Assembly: GCA_947253945.1 (NCBI GenBank) | Contig: CAMYAY010000008.1 | Location: forward strand, 1 to 24,442 | Source of the DNA: an uncultured Candidatus Saccharibacteria bacterium | GTDB taxonomy: Bacteria > Patescibacteriota > Saccharimonadia > Saccharimonadales > Saccharimonadaceae | DNA length: 24,442 nucleotides | Reading direction: 5' to 3' | Shown here: piece after piece, positions 1 to 7,857 of the stretch | Layout of the letters: each line of letters starts with the position of its first letter | Numbering within the stretch: position 1 is the first letter of the stretch | Notes under the pieces: model-generated | Databases searched by the model: none | Seen by the model: the letters and a program-made list of their open reading frames with translations, nothing else | What the model was told of the DNA's origin: nothing | Program-made: the position numbers and the translations under genes

Positions 1-155
1 TTGGTTGGCAAATAAGACTTGGCCGCAATCTTGCGCAAAATGCGCGGGTTATTACTACCAAAATAATCGTGGCTATTACCCGTATCAAATGCCGTGTACT
101 CGCGCACGCGCCACGGCTGATGCACATGTAAATATAACTGAATCGACTTAGACAT
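1..155 (-). CDS. Glycoside hydrolase family 57 protein, N-terminal part
   Basis: Only the first 51 codons lie in the window; the gene runs off the left edge. The protein begins MSKSIQLYLHVHQPWRVR. The HxHQP motif near residue 10-14 is conserved region I of GH57 glycosidases (amylases, 4-alpha-glucanotransferases, branching enzymes), and the downstream DTG...DYF...NPRIL pattern fits the same family. Family members act on alpha-glucans in the cytoplasm. The ATG (155-153) overlaps the end of the upstream glycosyltransferase gene by 8 bases, so the two are very likely translationally coupled and work on the same polymer. The exact activity (hydrolysis or transfer) cannot be read from this fragment. 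Confidence 0.85.
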   Translation of the reverse strand, partial: MSKSIQLYLHVHQPWRVREYTAFDTGNSHDYFGSNNPRILRKIAAKSYLPT

Positions 156-1428
156 ACTCCACCTCCTTGCCTTTACGTCGTGGCCGCTTGGCCTTAATTA
201 ACTTAACATACTGGCTCGTAATATGACGGGCGACATCACCCCAGTCATAACTGAGGTATTCACGCTTCACACCTTCAACTAGCTCTGACTTAAGAGCATC
301 CGATAACGAGATGCCCACAATCTGGTCGGCCAATTTACGCGTATCCCAGTAATCAAACCGCATAATGCTTTGCAATACCTCTCCCGCGCCCGAAGTTCGC
401 GACAAGAGTAGGGCAGTATCATAAAAGGCCGCCTCAAGCGCCGTAATACCAAACGGCTCACTGACCGACGGCATTACAAACATATCCGCCAGCTCATAGA
501 GCTCGCGGAACTGCACGCCGCGCACAAATCCCGTAAATATCACACGGTCAGAAATGCCGAGGTCTGCCGCCATTGAAATTAATTGGTCGCGCTGCTCGCC
601 ACTACCACTGATAACAAATAATAGCTTTGGGTTCTTACTAATGGCTAGCGCCGCGGCCTGCATTAGATAAGCCAAGCCTTTCTGAACCGTCAAACGCCCG
701 ATACTAACTACAGTGGTATAGCCCATCTCCTGCATCTTGCGAATATAAGTGTAGTTGTTGCTCATTACTGTCGTGCGCGAGAGCTCAGCCGGGTCAAGAG
801 CGTTGTGCATCACTTCAACTTTACTGGCGGGAATGCCATACTCACGGCAAATGATATCCTTTGTAATCTGTGAAACGGCAAAAATCCGGTCAGCTATTTG
901 TAAACTGTAGCATTCAATATCGTGAATTAGGGGGTTGCCACGATGACCACCGGCACGGTCAAATTCCGTGGCGTGAACATGTACTACGAGTGGCTTGCCG
1001 GTTACAGCCTTAACGCGAACGCCAGCTTCCATTGTCAGCCAATCGTGCGCGTGAATTACATCGGCATCAAGTTTGTGCTGCTTTGCCAGCGCTTCGCAAC
1101 GATCAGCGTACTGATGTGTAGCAGCTACAAAGCCCTTTCCGTAGGCTTTAGCGTGACGGCAAGTACGTGAGCCGTGGCACCAAATACAGTTGCCAGAATA
1201 AGCTCCCATCGCAACATAATCACCGTGCTCGTCAACCATCGGTGCCTCTTCCGTCGCTGGAATGACTTGCATAAACTGCTCAGCCTTCGGGTGATCTGCC
1301 TTGTATGGCAGCACAAACTTAATGTCGACGCCTTGACCGGCTAGAGCCTTAGCCATCTGGTAACAAGCTACGCCCAAGCCTCCGCTGTTGTGCGGTGGAA
1401 GTTCCCAGCCTAGCATCAACAATTTCAT
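148..1428 (-). CDS. GT4 family glycosyltransferase, glycogen/starch synthase-like
   Basis: A 426-residue GT-B fold transferase. The N-terminal acceptor domain opens with MKLLMLGWELPPHNSGGLG, the glycine-rich loop typical of glycogen synthase-like GT4 enzymes. The C-terminal donor domain shows SIGRLTVQKG (about 242-251, with the donor-contacting R245 and K250) and EPFGITALE (324-332), the E-x7-E nucleotide-sugar motif. HAHDW (126-130) is also typical. It probably transfers glucose from ADP- or UDP-glucose to an alpha-glucan; the donor cannot be determined. It shares 8 bases with a downstream GH57 gene, as expected for a glycogen-type operon. Oddity: residues 81-90 hold a C-x2-C-x5-C cluster in an insertion, possibly a small metal site or disulfide. 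The start has a GAGGGGG Shine-Dalgarno-like run (1442-1448) at the long spacing of 13 bases and a promoter upstream. Confidence 0.9.
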   Translation of the reverse strand: MKLLMLGWELPPHNSGGLGVACYQMAKALAGQGVDIKFVLPYKADHPKAEQFMQVIPATEEAPMVDEHGDYVAMGAYSGNCIWCHGSRTCRHAKAYGKGFVAATHQYADRCEALAKQHKLDADVIHAHDWLTMEAGVRVKAVTGKPLVVHVHATEFDRAGGHRGNPLIHDIECYSLQIADRIFAVSQITKDIICREYGIPASKVEVMHNALDPAELSRTTVMSNNYTYIRKMQEMGYTTVVSIGRLTVQKGLAYLMQAAALAISKNPKLLFVISGSGEQRDQLISMAADLGISDRVIFTGFVRGVQFRELYELADMFVMPSVSEPFGITALEAAFYDTALLLSRTSGAGEVLQSIMRFDYWDTRKLADQIVGISLSDALKSELVEGVKREYLSYDWGDVARHITSQYVKLIKAKRPRRKGKEVEYV

Positions 1429-1469
1429 TATTTCTTTTCGTCCCCCTCAAACTTACTTAATCTATATTA

Positions 1470-1498
1470 AGTATATACAAAAGCGCTTTGAATGTAAA
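1470..1498 (-). promoter_or_regulatory. Sigma70-type promoter of the glycosyltransferase operon
   Basis: On the minus strand TTTACA (1498-1493) is separated by 17 bases from TATACT (1475-1470). The predicted transcript starts near 1463 and has a leader of about 35 bases. It is divergent from the tRNA-Trp promoter; the 1429-1578 gap otherwise holds only AT-rich sequence. Confidence 0.6.
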
Positions 1499-1578
1499 CA
1501 CTTAAACGTGAAATATACAATTTAACAACACTTAATAGAGGTAGAATTTTGTAAATTTTCACAGACAACACTACATAA

Positions 1579-1606
1579 TTGACACAAAAAATAATCTCTA
1601 TATAAT
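1579..1606 (+). promoter_or_regulatory. Consensus sigma70 promoter of tRNA-Trp
   Basis: Exact TTGACA (1579-1584) and exact TATAAT (1601-1606) with a 16-base spacer. The predicted start is about 1612-1613, only a few bases before the mature 5' end of the tRNA at 1616. Both hexamers are perfect matches, as expected for a stable RNA promoter. Confidence 0.85.
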
Positions 1607-1615
1607 AGAAAGCAT

Positions 1616-1691
1616 ACGGGCGTAGCTCAGTTGGTAGAGCATAGGTCTCCAAAACCTAGTGTCGGGGGTTCAAGTCCCTCCGCCCGTGCCA
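1616..1691 (+). tRNA. tRNA-Trp (CCA anticodon)
   Basis: Full cloverleaf. The acceptor stem ACGGGCG (1616-1622) pairs with CGCCCGT (1681-1687), followed by discriminator G1688 and an encoded CCA tail (1689-1691). The D arm is GCTC/GAGC. The anticodon arm TAGGT-CTCCAAA-ACCTA places CCA at positions 34-36, reading UGG (Trp). The T arm GGGGG-TTCAAGT-CCCTC has one G-U pair. A CCA anticodon without a UCA companion here fits the standard code and gives no sign of UGA reassignment to Trp. Confidence 0.97.
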
Positions 1692-1747
1692 AGTGTGCAG
1701 TTTTGTCGTTGTCTGCACACTAGGTAATCAACAATCAAAGATTGTTG
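1692..1747 (+). other. Two perfect hairpins in the tRNA-Trp trailer
   Basis: Directly after the CCA tail is a 9-bp perfect inverted repeat, AGTGTGCAG (1692-1700) with CTGCACACT (1713-1721). It is followed by an 8-bp hairpin with a 3-base loop, CAACAATC (1729-1736) with GATTGTTG (1740-1747). Neither has a T tract, so they are not the terminator; that lies further down. They could guide 3'-end processing of the tRNA or be part of a small trailer RNA. The structures are seen in the sequence; the role is unknown. Confidence 0.5.
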
Positions 1748-1761
1748 GCATAGAACAGCCC

Positions 1762-1797
1762 GGGGCGCTTCGGCGCCCTATTTGTATGGTTTATTTT
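1762..1797 (+). terminator. Rho-independent terminator after tRNA-Trp
   Basis: GGGCGC (1763-1768), loop TTCG, GCGCCC (1773-1778), extendable by a G-U pair. This is a very stable UUCG tetraloop hairpin, followed by a T-rich but interrupted tail ending in TTTATTTTT near 1790-1798. Confidence 0.65.
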
Positions 1798-1813
1798 TGC
1801 GAGATTTTATTAA

Positions 1814-1824
1814 TGTGCTAAAAT
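1814..1824 (+). promoter_or_regulatory. TGTGCTAAAAT -10 promoter, near-leaderless kinase gene
   Basis: TGTGC precedes TAAAAT (1819-1824). The ATG at 1835 is 10 bases past the hexamer, so the expected transcript leader is about 3-4 bases. No Shine-Dalgarno sequence is present. It is one of a series of similar boxes close to start codons in this window. Confidence 0.5.
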
Positions 1825-1834
1825 ATTATTAGTT

Positions 1835-2455
1835 ATGAGGGAACGCGATACGTCAAACCTAAGCTCTAACAGCCCAATTGCCATTGTAATGGTCGGGCTA
1901 CCGGGGTCGGGGAAGTCATTTTTCGCTGAGCAATTCGCGAGGGCAGTGGGCCTAGCTATCGCCAGCCAAGACCGCATTCGCTGGATGCTATTTGCCAAGC
2001 ATACCTATGAAGAGAACGAGAACGATATCGTTCGCCAGGTTGATGGTTTACTCATCGAGCAACTCTTTCGTACAAGGCGCTCATTTGTAATTGACGGCGG
2101 TTACAATACCATGGCCGAACGTAATCTCTTACGCCAGCGCTGCCGCCGTTCCGGTTACAAGACACTGTTTGTCGTCGTACAAACCGACTTACCAACCGCC
2201 AAACACCGCGCAATGAATTACCAGTCCGACCGCAATCCGGTTGAGATTTATAACCAAGATCTCACACCTGAGCTATTCGACCGTCTCAGTAAAGGCTACC
2301 AAGCCCCAACCGTTGACAACAATCACGTAGTAGTGATCAGCGGCAAACACAATTTTAACGCTCAAGCGCGCAATATCTTAAAGCACATTATGGCGACCAA
2401 CCGGTCATTCCTCGACCAACGCCGTGGCAGTAGTTCCAATGACGCCAAAGCTTGA
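1835..2455 (+). CDS. AAA-type P-loop ATP-binding kinase (AAA_33-like)
   Basis: A 206-residue soluble protein. The Walker A motif GLPGSGKS (21-28) follows a hydrophobic strand (IAIVMV), and DRIRWMLF comes soon after, the layout of the AAA_33/polynucleotide-kinase-like group of small P-loop kinases (compare zeta toxin and gluconate kinase folds). VIDGGYNT (about 86-93) resembles the second strand and Walker-B-like region, and the KHRAMNYQSDRNP stretch could supply lid arginines. The substrate is unknown; RNA or DNA ends, small molecules or proteins are all possible. It ends in TGA, the only TGA stop among the complete genes here. The next gene starts inside its 3' end, so the two form an operon. 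The start is preceded by a -10 box and no Shine-Dalgarno site. Confidence 0.75.
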   Translation: MRERDTSNLSSNSPIAIVMVGLPGSGKSFFAEQFARAVGLAIASQDRIRWMLFAKHTYEENENDIVRQVDGLLIEQLFRTRRSFVIDGGYNTMAERNLLRQRCRRSGYKTLFVVVQTDLPTAKHRAMNYQSDRNPVEIYNQDLTPELFDRLSKGYQAPTVDNNHVVVISGKHNFNAQARNILKHIMATNRSFLDQRRGSSSNDAKA

Positions 2456-2933
2456 AAACGGTATGCCCATCGGGCAAAAACACAAGCTTTGTCTTCGTCT
2501 GGGTGTGCGTGACAATGTCAAGGTCACTGACAACCAAGTCATCGTTACTTACAATAGCAAAACCACAGTTAATCAGATTAAGGCGATGTTCTCGCGTGGC
2601 GCAGCGGCCGCGCTCCGCCAAGAAGCTGAGGCTTATTTACCACACCGGCTTTACCAGTTAGCACTGCGCTTTGGCTTCAAAATCGATGTCAAAAAAATTC
2701 GCATCAATCACGCTAAAACTCGCTGGGGCAGCCGCAGTAGCAACGGCACTATTTCGCTCAATCTCATGCTCATGATGATGCCGACCGAGCTCTCTGATTA
2801 TGTGCTGCTGCACGAGCTCAACCACATCAAGCACATGGATCATAGCGCCGCCTTTTGGTCAGATCTCGAGCGTATCTGCCCGCAAGCCAAACGCCGTCGC
2901 GACGCACTCAAAGCATATACACCATATTTATAG
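2424..2933 (+). CDS. YgjP-like zinc metallopeptidase (DUF45/M48-related)
   Basis: A 169-residue protein of the YgjP/WLM metallopeptidase group. The metal-binding motif HELNH (130-134) is followed by HMDHSAAFW (137-145), matching the family's HExxH...HS..FW signature. The TRWGS...ISLN block (99-113) just before the active site is also characteristic. Predicted ligands are H130 and H134, probably with H140; E131 is the catalytic base. The physiological substrate of the family is unclear (one E. coli member has been annotated as a UTP pyrophosphatase). The length is close to E. coli YgjP. It overlaps the kinase gene by 32 bases if started at 2424; the in-frame ATG at 2439 would give a 17-base overlap and is equally plausible, as neither start has a clear Shine-Dalgarno site. 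Confidence 0.85.
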   Translation: MAVVPMTPKLENGMPIGQKHKLCLRLGVRDNVKVTDNQVIVTYNSKTTVNQIKAMFSRGAAAALRQEAEAYLPHRLYQLALRFGFKIDVKKIRINHAKTRWGSRSSNGTISLNLMLMMMPTELSDYVLLHELNHIKHMDHSAAFWSDLERICPQAKRRRDALKAYTPYL

Positions 2934-2938
2934 TGTTT

Positions 2939-2948
2939 GTGCTAAAAT
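2939..2948 (+). promoter_or_regulatory. Extended -10 promoter, leaderless histidine kinase gene
   Basis: TGTGC precedes TAAAAT (2943-2948), and the ATG at 2955 is exactly 6 bases beyond. Transcription starting at the usual distance would begin at the A of the ATG. The box sits just after the YgjP stop codon, and there is no Shine-Dalgarno sequence. Confidence 0.6.
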
Positions 2949-2954
2949 ATAATT

Positions 2955-4304
2955 ATGAAGCGACGAAATAACGCAGCTCATAAGTTATACAATCTACTTT
3001 GGGTAATTGTTTTTGTTAGTACCGCCACCCTTATTGCCCAGTTTTGGGCGCTAGGAGCAGATACACTACTAAACGATACCAGCACTAATGCCGTACTACT
3101 AATCGCTTGTCTATCGTTGCCGTGCACGCTGATTGTCGCCGCTGCCTCCGGAATAGCCATCCGCCACACTAATCAAATCAACACCGAGTCGTTACGCCGC
3201 GACAACCGGCTATCTGAATCACGCCGCCGCGAGCAGGCGCAGCTTGAATTACTACATTCGGTAATCAACAATATTAAATATCTTATTATCTACGCCGACC
3301 CGCAAGGCACCATCCAGCTCTGCAACTCCGCTGCGCTTGACCTACTCGATACTAACCGCAACCCGGCAGGGCATCAGATAAACGATGTCTTCTCGCTGGT
3401 GGATGATTCAGGAGCAGAAGTTAAATTTGACCAATTAATTGCCGATTCAACACGACCAATCGACCGCAACGACCTGCGCTTTGCTTATAAAGACGGCCAA
3501 AAAATTAATCTCAATATTGTCATTCTTCCGGTTCATACCACCTATCAAGGTGGCAATGCCCTAACGGGATTCATTATCATGGCACGCGATATCACAAAGG
3601 AGAAGACGCTTGACGACGAGCGCGACGAATTTATTAGTGTCGTCAGCCACGAACTTCGCACACCAGTGGCGATTGCTGAGGGCGCGTTGTCCAACCTTCA
3701 ATTTATCATAGCGCATCACGGAGATGCCGCAAGCTTTTCTACTACACTAGATGCCGCTCATGACCAAATATTGTACCTCGGGCAAATGGTTAACGACCTC
3801 AGTACACTCAGTCGCGCCGAACGAGGCGTCTATATGAACAATGAATCAATTGATATTAAGACCTTTATGAATAGTTTATATGGCAAGTACAACAAAGAGG
3901 CACGCGAAAAGGGTATCAAACTGGTACTTAATAGTAGCGTAAATGACGGCAACATCAACGTTTCTCGTATGGCAATCGAGGAAATCATGCAAAATATCAT
4001 CACCAATGCCATAAAATATACTGACCAAGGAAGCGTCACTATCGGTACACGCAACTGCAAACAACATAGTTATGTGGAATTCTTTATCCGTGACACCGGT
4101 ATCGGCATTAGTAAATCCGACCTCGGACACATCTTCGAGCGCTTTTGGCGTAGCGAAGATTACCACACGCGTCAACATTCTGGCACTGGGCTCGGTCTAT
4201 ATGTAGTAGCGCGACTAGCGGCTAAAATTAACACCCACATTAAAGTTAGTTCGAAGCTCGGGCAAGGCACGGAATTTACATTTCGCTTACCCTTTGATAA
4301 ATAA
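2955..4304 (+). CDS. Membrane sensor histidine kinase with PAS domain, orphan
   Basis: A 449-residue sensor kinase. There are two N-terminal membrane helices (about 12-35 and 45-70) with only a short loop between them, so little room for an external sensor. A PAS-like domain covers about 97-215 and ends in ARDITKEK, the usual PAS exit. The HisKA dimerisation domain contains ISVVSHELRTP with the phospho-accepting H232. The HATPase_c domain shows the N box around N347/N351 (NIITNAIKY), the G1 box DTGIGIS (380-386), the F box FERFW (394-398) and the G2 box GTGLGL (410-415). All catalytic elements look intact. It would pass phosphate to a response regulator, but none is encoded in this window, so the partner is elsewhere. 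It appears to be transcribed from its own leaderless promoter rather than from the upstream operon. Confidence 0.93.
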   Translation: MKRRNNAAHKLYNLLWVIVFVSTATLIAQFWALGADTLLNDTSTNAVLLIACLSLPCTLIVAAASGIAIRHTNQINTESLRRDNRLSESRRREQAQLELLHSVINNIKYLIIYADPQGTIQLCNSAALDLLDTNRNPAGHQINDVFSLVDDSGAEVKFDQLIADSTRPIDRNDLRFAYKDGQKINLNIVILPVHTTYQGGNALTGFIIMARDITKEKTLDDERDEFISVVSHELRTPVAIAEGALSNLQFIIAHHGDAASFSTTLDAAHDQILYLGQMVNDLSTLSRAERGVYMNNESIDIKTFMNSLYGKYNKEAREKGIKLVLNSSVNDGNINVSRMAIEEIMQNIITNAIKYTDQGSVTIGTRNCKQHSYVEFFIRDTGIGISKSDLGHIFERFWRSEDYHTRQHSGTGLGLYVVARLAAKINTHIKVSSKLGQGTEFTFRLPFDK

Positions 4305-4315
4305 TGTGGTAAAAT
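4305..4315 (+). promoter_or_regulatory. -10 promoter TGTGGTAAAAT, leaderless small membrane gene
   Basis: TGTGG followed by TAAAAT (4310-4315); the ATG at 4322 is 6 bases after the hexamer. It overlaps the end of the histidine kinase gene by a few bases of spacer only. It probably drives the small gene and the helicase gene coupled to it. Confidence 0.6.
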
Positions 4316-4321
4316 AACTGT

Positions 4322-4573
4322 ATGCATTATTCATTCAATGTTCCGTGGTTTATTGTTGGCATTATTGTAACTGCAATAGGGTTTGCACTAGTACGCTACT
4401 ACAAAGAAGCTTGCGACAACTTCGCTTGGGGAGCGCACAGCTATCAAAAATGTAAGCTTATTGGTCTAGCTACCTGCATGGTCGGCATCTTGATGATTTT
4501 TAATCTACATTCGCTTCTACTCAGCGCCATCGCTCACACATTCTTCTCTAGTGTAATTAATCGAGGCGAATAA
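4322..4573 (+). CDS. Small membrane protein of unknown function, two helices
   Basis: An 83-residue protein that I do not recognise. Residues about 7-25 (VPWFIVGIIVTAIGFALV) and 45-72 (the IGLATCMVGILMIF stretch and the following LLLSAIAHTFF) form two membrane segments joined by a polar loop. The gene is real by context: it has its own -10 box, and its TAA stop overlaps the helicase ATG by one base (TAATG), so the two proteins are made in tandem. It may be the first gene of the helicase operon without sharing its function. Confidence 0.7.
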   Translation: MHYSFNVPWFIVGIIVTAIGFALVRYYKEACDNFAWGAHSYQKCKLIGLATCMVGILMIFNLHSLLLSAIAHTFFSSVINRGE

Positions 4574-7500
4574 TGTCAGTTGAGCAACTTACCGCTCGCC
4601 TTGACAAGCTCAATGAGGAGCAGCGCCGCGCTGTTGACCAGATTTATGGTCAAGTTATCGTCGTGGCAGGGCCAGGTACAGGTAAGACTGAATTGCTCAC
4701 TACGCGAGCTGCTAATATTTTGGCGCAAACCGACGCCAGCCCATCTAACATTCTATGTCTAACTTTTACTGAGGCGGCAGCCGCTAACATGACCAAGCGC
4801 CTCGCCGGCATTATCGGCGCCGACGCTTACAAAGTTGAAATCAACACCTTCCACGGCTTCGGCAGTAGCATTATCGGGCGCTACGGCGACTACTTTTTTA
4901 ATGGTGCCAGCCGCCAACCTGCCGACGACCTCAAGCGGGCGCAAATTATGTCTGACATCTTGAGTCAACTCGAGCCACACCACCCATTTGCCAGCCGGAA
5001 CGATGGTAAATTTGTCTACACTAGCACGCTACTCAAGGTGATTAGCGACTTTAAGAACGCCGCGCTTACTCCAGACGAAGTACAAAAGCTCGCCGCAGCA
5101 GCGCAAGACTTTTGCCAGCAGATTGCAAGCGATATCGCCGACACCACTAGTGGACGCATCAGCCTAAAGCAGCTCGGGGACTATGCCGATTTGGCACAAA
5201 CCGCCAAACGCTTCGCAGAAAGTCAGCCGACTTTTGCATTTTCAGCCGAGCCTAAATTGGGGCAGGTATTGGCCGACTCACTAACTAGTGCCATTGAAGA
5301 CGCCACGGCGCTAAATAAAACCACGCCGATTACTGAATGGAAGAAAGCTTGGCTCACGAAAGACCCGGCCAATACCAAGCGTAACATTTTAAAAGATGCC
5401 AAGCGCAGTGCCAACTTGCTGCTAGCCGCCGACATCTACGAGCGCTACAATGCTGCCTTGCTCGAACAGGGACTATATGATTTCGACGACATGATTTCGC
5501 AAGTCATTCACGCTCTACAAGACAACCCCGACCTCAAGGCCGACCTCCAAGAGCAATATCAGTTCATCATGGTGGATGAGTTTCAGGACACCAACGACTC
5601 GCAGCTAAGACTACTGTTTGAGCTCACCAGTTACGACGACCCAAACATCCTGATTGTAGGCGACGACGACCAAGCCATTTATCGCTTCCAAGGCGCCGAC
5701 ATCAGCAACATCGGCCACTTCAAGCAGCGCTTCCCGCGCTTCACGCAGGTTGATTTAACCAAAAATTATCGTAGCGGCCACCAGATTATCGAATCTAGCC
5801 AAGTGGTGGCGCAGGGCATTGCCGACCGCTTGCGCGATATGGACGGTAACATCAAAACCGTCACGCCAGAGGTAACAGACGAAGCCACCGTCAGCGCCGT
5901 TAGCCTCGCTTCGCCCGAGGCGGAATATAATTATCTAGCAGAACAAATTGACCAGCGGCTCAAGACAGGCGAAGACCCAGCCGAAATTGCCGTCATTAGC
6001 CGCACCCACAAAACGCTCGAACCGCTACTGCCGTACCTCAGTCAGCGTCACATCGGCGTCAACTACGAACACAGCGGCAACGTTTTCAATTCCGAGCCAA
6101 TTCAGTTGCTTTTGACACTCGCACGCACCGTGCAAGCACTCAGCGAAGACAATTTAAGCGACCTCAGCGCCAATTTACCACAACTACTTGCTGCCAAAGC
6201 GGTTGGCCTGTCGCCCGAGCTATATTACACACTCGGCGTGAACGCCCGGCTCAGTCATGACCGGCCAGTTCTGGCTTGGTTAGAGCAACTAGCTGGAGAC
6301 GACCGCACCAAACCGCTGGTCGACTGGCTAAAGACTCTTGCTGTGGCCGCCATAACGACACCGCTCAACACGCTGCTGTTACAGCTCGTTGGCATTACGC
6401 CCACGGAAGTCAACGGCACAACTTTCGTTTCGCCAATTTATCGCTATTATTTCAACCCCGACAACTTGCCAACGGCACCGCTTAACTACTTGCGCCACCT
6501 CAACGACCTGCGAGCCTTACTTGACCGGCTTAATAGCTATCAGCCCGACCAACCGCTTAAGCTACGCGACCTCATTACCTTTGTCAACCAGTGTAATCAG
6601 TTTGGCGTGACTATTAAGTCACACAGCCAAATTGGCGACAATCAGTCCGTCAACCTCATGACCGCCCACAAGTCTAAGGGGCTAGAGTTTAAGACCGTCT
6701 TCGTCATCAACGCCACAAGTGAGGCGTGGGGTAGCAAGTCTAAGCGCGGCGGCGGGCAAAGCAAGTTTAGCTACCCGTCCAACCTCAATATCGGCAATGT
6801 TGACGGCAGCGATGATGACGAGCGGCGGCGGCTACTTTATGTGGCAATGACGCGCGCTAAGCAAGAACTCATCATTACGCGCCACACCAGCCAAGACAAT
6901 AAAGAGCTCAACCAGCTGGAATATCTCTTACACGTCCCAAGCACCGAGGTGACGCCCGCTCCAATTGAGGCTGCGACCCGCGCGCTCGAACTATCATTCA
7001 TGCAAGACATCATCACGCCCGCCGGCAACTGGCGGCAGCTCTTGCGGCGCAGCACCGACAACTTCGCACTCTCGGCCACCGCGCTCAACGACTTCATCGA
7101 CCTCAAATATAGCGGCCCGCAGCACTTCATGCAGCGTTATATTCTCGGCATCCCCGAGGCCGACAGCATCAGTAGTGCCTTTGGTAGCGCCATCCACGCT
7201 GCGCTTCACCTTATTCACAATCAGCTCAACACAACAGGGCAAATCAACCTTGACGCCGTACTCAATAGCTTCCAGCAAGACATGCGTTACCGCGGGCGCG
7301 ATTTTCCAGCAACTACCGTAAAAGGTCAGCTAAATTATGGCCGCAATGTGCTCGAACAGTTCATCACTCGGCGGAGCGACCTACTGCAATCGGGGCAGGC
7401 CAGCGAGGTCAACTTCAACGCCACGCTCGACGGCGGCGTGCGCCTCAAGGGCAAACTCGACCTGCTTGAAGTCAACCCGCAGCTTCATGCCGTGACTATC

Positions 7501-7857
7501 ATCGATTACAAGACTGGCGACGGCTTTTCAGAGTTCGCCACCTCCGGCATCCACAAAGATAAGTGCCACCGCTACGCGAACCAGCTCATGTTCTACCGCT
7601 TGCTTCTACGTCACTCCAGCCAATATGCCACCTTTAGCATTCCGCGCGGCGCGTTACAGTTCGTTGAACCAAATAAATTCACCGGCGAAATCTACACGCC
7701 AAGCTTTAGCTATGACGATAACGAACAACTGGAGTGGTTTGAACAACTCGTGCGCGCCGTCTGGCAACACGTGATGGCGCTCGACTTTCCAGATGTCAGC
7801 GCCTACCAAGGCGACACTGCGCAATTCGAAGCCGACCTAATCGCTGGAGTAATTTAA
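4573..7857 (+). CDS. UvrD/RecB-type helicase with C-terminal PD-(D/E)XK nuclease
   Basis: A 1094-residue superfamily 1A DNA helicase fused to a nuclease. Helicase motifs in order: Q motif LNEEQRRAV near 13, Walker A GPGTGKT (33-39), motif Ia LTFTEAAA, Walker B VDEFQDTN (334-341), motif III GDDDQAIYRFQGA (about 364-376), motif IV NYRSG, motif V TAHKSKGLEF and motif VI LLYVAMTRAK. The C-terminal part carries a RecB-family nuclease site: D963 in GKLDLLE, D978 and K980 in IDYKTG, and Q1004 in the NQLMFYR motif. This is the layout of AddA/AdnA/RecB proteins that resect double-strand breaks. No AddB- or RecC-like partner lies next to it, so it may act alone or with a partner elsewhere. It is translationally coupled on both sides (TAATG). 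Helicase call firm; precise role inferred. Confidence 0.93.
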   Translation: MSVEQLTARLDKLNEEQRRAVDQIYGQVIVVAGPGTGKTELLTTRAANILAQTDASPSNILCLTFTEAAAANMTKRLAGIIGADAYKVEINTFHGFGSSIIGRYGDYFFNGASRQPADDLKRAQIMSDILSQLEPHHPFASRNDGKFVYTSTLLKVISDFKNAALTPDEVQKLAAAAQDFCQQIASDIADTTSGRISLKQLGDYADLAQTAKRFAESQPTFAFSAEPKLGQVLADSLTSAIEDATALNKTTPITEWKKAWLTKDPANTKRNILKDAKRSANLLLAADIYERYNAALLEQGLYDFDDMISQVIHALQDNPDLKADLQEQYQFIMVDEFQDTNDSQLRLLFELTSYDDPNILIVGDDDQAIYRFQGADISNIGHFKQRFPRFTQVDLTKNYRSGHQIIESSQVVAQGIADRLRDMDGNIKTVTPEVTDEATVSAVSLASPEAEYNYLAEQIDQRLKTGEDPAEIAVISRTHKTLEPLLPYLSQRHIGVNYEHSGNVFNSEPIQLLLTLARTVQALSEDNLSDLSANLPQLLAAKAVGLSPELYYTLGVNARLSHDRPVLAWLEQLAGDDRTKPLVDWLKTLAVAAITTPLNTLLLQLVGITPTEVNGTTFVSPIYRYYFNPDNLPTAPLNYLRHLNDLRALLDRLNSYQPDQPLKLRDLITFVNQCNQFGVTIKSHSQIGDNQSVNLMTAHKSKGLEFKTVFVINATSEAWGSKSKRGGGQSKFSYPSNLNIGNVDGSDDDERRRLLYVAMTRAKQELIITRHTSQDNKELNQLEYLLHVPSTEVTPAPIEAATRALELSFMQDIITPAGNWRQLLRRSTDNFALSATALNDFIDLKYSGPQHFMQRYILGIPEADSISSAFGSAIHAALHLIHNQLNTTGQINLDAVLNSFQQDMRYRGRDFPATTVKGQLNYGRNVLEQFITRRSDLLQSGQASEVNFNATLDGGVRLKGKLDLLEVNPQLHAVTIIDYKTGDGFSEFATSGIHKDKCHRYANQLMFYRLLLRHSSQYATFSIPRGALQFVEPNKFTGEIYTPSFSYDDNEQLEWFEQLVRAVWQHVMALDFPDVSAYQGDTAQFEADLIAGVI

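Noticed and set aside
1616..1691. UGA recoding as in Gracilibacteria or Absconditabacteria
   Set aside because: The tRNA is Trp with CCA anticodon, and TGA ends the kinase gene just where the next gene takes over; the remaining genes read normally with the standard code.
6965..7321. Open frames of 90-118 codons inside the helicase gene on both strands
   Set aside because: They are out-of-frame shadows of the GC-rich helicase coding sequence, which is supported by motifs throughout.
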